Below, piece by piece: positions 13,371-15,494 of a stretch of DNA of 15,494 nucleotides; position 1 is the first letter of the stretch, and every line of letters begins with the position of its first letter. Position numbers and translations under genes: made by a program. Source of the stretch: Deltaproteobacteria bacterium. Its GTDB lineage: Bacteria; Myxococcota; B64-G9. Under the pieces are notes generated by a model. That model made no database searches, was not told where the DNA came from, and saw nothing but the letters and a program-made list of their open reading frames with translations. The stretch covers positions 1 through 15,494 of the forward strand of contig JAUVAM010000013.1 in assembly GCA_030591745.1 (NCBI GenBank). Reading direction: 5' to 3'.

Positions 13371-14297
13371 ATGTTTGCGCGCAATCATCGACGAGGGTTA
13401 GAGAATGGGCTGGCTTTCCTTGCTGAGGCGAATTTCAAGAGGCCGCTTTGCGTTTTGGCCCACCACGATGACGAGGTTACGCAGTCAGGTTTGCTGCAGC
13501 GGATTGGCGGTGAGTTGGGGATTGCTTGGCTGACCAACTCAGACGGGCGCTATTTTGATTCTGAACTTGAACCTTTGGCATACGGCGAGTTGCGCAAGGC
13601 GGAGGGCATGGAGGCGGCAAGTCTTTTGGGCGTCTCCCCCCAGCGAGTTCGGAACTTGGATTTTTCAGAGGTGGCCATCTACCGAGCCATGAGCAGGCTG
13701 CATTCGGGGCAGGGGACTTGGGAGAGCGAGGGCGCCCTGTTTGAAGACATGCGGCGGGCCGTGAGCAAGGTCGTCCGGGAGCTCGAACCCGATTTCGTGC
13801 TGACCTTGGCCTGGCAGGGCGGCCAGCCCGAACACGATCTCTGTCACTTTTTTACCTATCTGGCCTTGCGGGATATGGAAGAGGAAAGCGGTGTCTCCAT
13901 TCCCTTCTTTCATGTGCCTGCCTACGAGTACACTTATGCGCTGGCCATGCGCTTTCACCCCCTTTACCGGGGGCAGCGGATGCGTATCCAGCTGAGTTCA
14001 CAGGAACTGGCGAGCAAGTGGGACTTGATCCGAGCCTATCCATCCCAGGCCAGCCTTTTTAAGTATTTCGATTGGGCCTTTCGTTTTGGCTTCATGCCCC
14101 TCGGCCTATTGACCGGCGGCCCGAGAAGTTTGGACGCCTTCCTGGGTATCGAGGAGTTCGGTCCTGTGCCTTCGGGGTTGGATTATTCTGCCAGACCGCA
14201 TTTTTTCGAGAAGCTTAACTACATGTTCGATGACTTCGAGGGGACGCCTGTTAGCTTTTCCGGCAGCATCTTGCCTGTGGTGCGCGCCTTGGTTTGA
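13371..14297 (+). CDS. PIG-L/LmbE-type deacetylase relative with altered metal-binding motifs
   Basis: The 308-residue product has the PIG-L Rossmann-like start: VLAHHDDEV (28-36) replaces the usual AHPDDE. By comparison with MshB, H31 and D34 would bind zinc and D33 would be the catalytic base. Strand-helix pairs follow (GIAWLTNSDG, LRKAEGMEAASLLG). The second metal region reads WQGGQPEHDLCH (148-159), whereas the common sugar-deacetylase form has GGHPDH: Gln replaces the first His and Glu the Asp, while H155 is kept. Zinc binding through H31, D34 and H155 is still possible, but chemistry may be altered. No signal peptide; cytoplasmic. The family removes N-acetyl groups from amino sugars. 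It follows two lipoprotein genes and could modify a sugar used at the surface, which is inference. Longer start at 13338 would add 11 residues. Confidence 0.9.
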   Translation: MFARNHRRGLENGLAFLAEANFKRPLCVLAHHDDEVTQSGLLQRIGGELGIAWLTNSDGRYFDSELEPLAYGELRKAEGMEAASLLGVSPQRVRNLDFSEVAIYRAMSRLHSGQGTWESEGALFEDMRRAVSKVVRELEPDFVLTLAWQGGQPEHDLCHFFTYLALRDMEEESGVSIPFFHVPAYEYTYALAMRFHPLYRGQRMRIQLSSQELASKWDLIRAYPSQASLFKYFDWAFRFGFMPLGLLTGGPRSLDAFLGIEEFGPVPSGLDYSARPHFFEKLNYMFDDFEGTPVSFSGSILPVVRALV

Positions 14298-14313
14298 TTG
14301 GACCAACTTGGTT

Positions 14314-15474
14314 TTATGGGTGCCGAGCGTAGAAGAGTTCTTCGTATAGCGAGCGTGCTTGACGGTTGCCGGGATCCAGCTGCTTGGCTTTGCTGGCCGC
14401 CTGGAGGGCCCGGGCCTGGTCCTGTTCCGAGTCGGTCTCTTGGGCTCTCATCTTCAGCGTCAAAGCAAGCCCCAGCCAGGCCTCGGCCTGCTCAGACTCT
14501 AGCTCGATGGCTTTGCGGTACCATGCCTCGGCTCCATCCCAATCCTTTTTGCGACCCAGCAATTGGTTGCCATTGTGGGTCAAGGTTTTGGCCTTGAGCC
14601 GGACCGTAGTCGGTCCAGGTCTGATTTTTTCGAGTTGCTTTGTCAACTCCAGCGCCTGGCTAGGCATCCTTTCTGCCAACAGGCATTCGATGAAAAGGGT
14701 GATGGCCGCCGGATCCTCGGGCAGTCGGTCCACCATGGCCTGGTGAATGGCCAAGGCCTTGGCCGTGTTGTCGCGCAGTCGGTAGTTCTGGGCCACCAGG
14801 CTGTAGGTTTGTCGTAGCAAGTCCGGGTGCCGGGCATCCGCGAGGAGGGTTTCGGCTTCCTGGAGCCAGTCGGTCCATGAGATGAGGCGCGACTTTTGTC
14901 GCAAGGCAAGCCAGCGGGTTTCCGGCGAGTCGGGCCGAAGAGCGCGGGCCTTTTTGACCAGGGCGTCGTATTTGGCCATGTGCTTGGCTTTGAGATCCAG
15001 ATCGGCCTGATGGAAGATGGCCTCGTAACACTTTGGATCTGCCTCCAGGGCTGAGCGGAAGTCCTGCACAGCAATCGCCAAGTTGCCGTCCAAGATCTGT
15101 CCGTCCGGCTTGCGGCCCAAGACGAGTTGCAGCCGGCCATGCAGTACATGCCCCAGGGGGCGGTCCGCGGGAATTTTGAGCAGCGCCAGGGCGTGATGTT
15201 GCGCCGCCTCGGCCATGGCCAGGTTGTCCGAATCCGCGGCCAGAAGCGCCATGCCCCTGCGATAGGATCGAGGCAGCTTGGCCAGATCCACGCCGGCGCT
15301 GCCCAAGGGCGGCCAGGAGGGCAGTTGAACCTGAGCCAGGGCACTTTTGTCATGGACTCGGCCCCTGGGTTGGATGGGTTCCATGGTGCCAGGTCCGGAA
15401 GCCTCCTCTTTTTCACAGGCCTTCGAAAATCCGCAGAGAGTCAGAATGAGGGTCCAAAGGAGGAGGTGTCGCAT
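14314..15474 (-). CDS. TPR-repeat lipoprotein
   Basis: The 386-residue product starts with a hydrophobic signal (MRHLLLWTLILTLCGF) ending SKAC, so C20 may be lipidated; Lys at -2 is an unusual lipobox. Residues 70-380 are helical with several degenerate TPR units. Examples are FRSALEADPKCYEAIFHQAD (about 148-167), AIHQAMVDRLPEDPAAITLF and AEAWYRKAIELESEQAEAWL. The last is ALQAASKAKQLDPGNRQARS. Such proteins usually scaffold partners in the periplasm or on the outer membrane. Only 16 bases separate its end from the convergent PIG-L gene, and no terminator with a T tract is visible there. The ATG has no proper Shine-Dalgarno sequence; a good -10 element six bases upstream suggests a leaderless mRNA. 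Function beyond scaffolding is not evident. Confidence 0.88.
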   Translation of the reverse strand: MRHLLLWTLILTLCGFSKACEKEEASGPGTMEPIQPRGRVHDKSALAQVQLPSWPPLGSAGVDLAKLPRSYRRGMALLAADSDNLAMAEAAQHHALALLKIPADRPLGHVLHGRLQLVLGRKPDGQILDGNLAIAVQDFRSALEADPKCYEAIFHQADLDLKAKHMAKYDALVKKARALRPDSPETRWLALRQKSRLISWTDWLQEAETLLADARHPDLLRQTYSLVAQNYRLRDNTAKALAIHQAMVDRLPEDPAAITLFIECLLAERMPSQALELTKQLEKIRPGPTTVRLKAKTLTHNGNQLLGRKKDWDGAEAWYRKAIELESEQAEAWLGLALTLKMRAQETDSEQDQARALQAASKAKQLDPGNRQARSLYEELFYARHP

Positions 15475-15476
15475 GC

Positions 15477-15494
15477 GTCGAGTATAGCCTCGAC
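15477..15494. repeat. 6-bp inverted repeat (GTCGAG/CTCGAC) overlapping a -10 element
   Basis: GTCGAG (15477-15482), spacer TATAGC, and CTCGAC (15489-15494) surround the -10 candidate of the TPR lipoprotein gene. It may be an operator; the window edge hides anything beyond. Confidence 0.45.
15481..15486 (-). promoter_or_regulatory. -10 element of the TPR lipoprotein gene, probably leaderless
   Basis: On the minus strand TATACT (15486-15481) matches the -10 consensus at five of six positions and ends six bases before the ATG at 15474. The transcript would begin at or next to the start codon. The -35 would lie beyond the window. Confidence 0.45.

Noticed and set aside
12395..13384. Minus-strand open frame of 329 codons
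   Set aside because: Antisense to the CsgG/TolB-N-like lipoprotein, which has a signal peptide, lipobox and ribosome binding site.
14298..14313. ACCAACTTGGTTTT as a terminator after the PIG-L gene
   Set aside because: The dyad leaves almost no loop and cannot form a stable hairpin.

Overview
The window reads as chromosomal DNA of a moderately high-GC Gram-negative bacterium, most likely a myxobacterium-like deltaproteobacterium (Myxococcota or a close relative). This rests on a membrane-anchored Ser/Thr kinase with a PEGA-like tail, several lipoproteins with Asp-Ala-Gly-rich linkers, a stand-alone SCP2 sterol-carrier-type protein, a DUF6125-like protein, and many unrecognised secreted proteins. 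No mobile element, CRISPR array, phage gene or obvious defence island is visible. The assignment is inference from protein style, not from a marker gene.

Layout. From 1 to 2727 (minus strand) an operon encodes a Ser/Thr kinase and a secreted or membrane TPR-like protein that overlap by ATGA; the second gene runs off the left edge. A divergent intergenic stretch leads to a plus-strand pair at 2950-6151: a Faa1-type long-chain acyl-CoA synthetase followed 1 base later by a secreted protein with an FG-GAP-like start and a discoidin-like end. That second gene carries a perfect 51-bp tandem duplication inside its signal-peptide coding region. A minus-strand SCP2 gene (6184-6510) converges on it and ends at a good intrinsic terminator. 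A divergent plus-strand DUF6125-like gene (6738-7319) is followed by tRNA-Leu(CAA) at 7386-7469 with its own terminator and a small exported protein (7554-8189). On the minus strand lie recQ (8205-10061) and, upstream of it, an unrecognised gene with an internal duplication (10216-11100). A plus-strand run at 11221-14297 encodes a cysteine-rich lipoprotein with a serine-hydrolase-like motif, a lipoprotein with a CsgG/TolB-N-like half, and a PIG-L-type deacetylase relative with altered metal motifs. A minus-strand TPR lipoprotein (14314-15474) closes the window and looks leaderless.

Working together. The acyl-CoA synthetase and SCP2 protein suggest lipid handling, and the kinase operon and lipoprotein run suggest envelope signalling and surface biology. 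These links rest on proximity only. No stretch above about 300 bases lacks a gene. The most distinctive observations are the 51-bp palindrome-bearing tandem repeat in a signal peptide, the doubly altered PIG-L motifs, the cysteine-rich lipoprotein, the internally duplicated protein at 10216-11100, and the inverted repeats with a promoter-like element upstream of recQ. No clearly new multi-gene system could be established from sequence alone.
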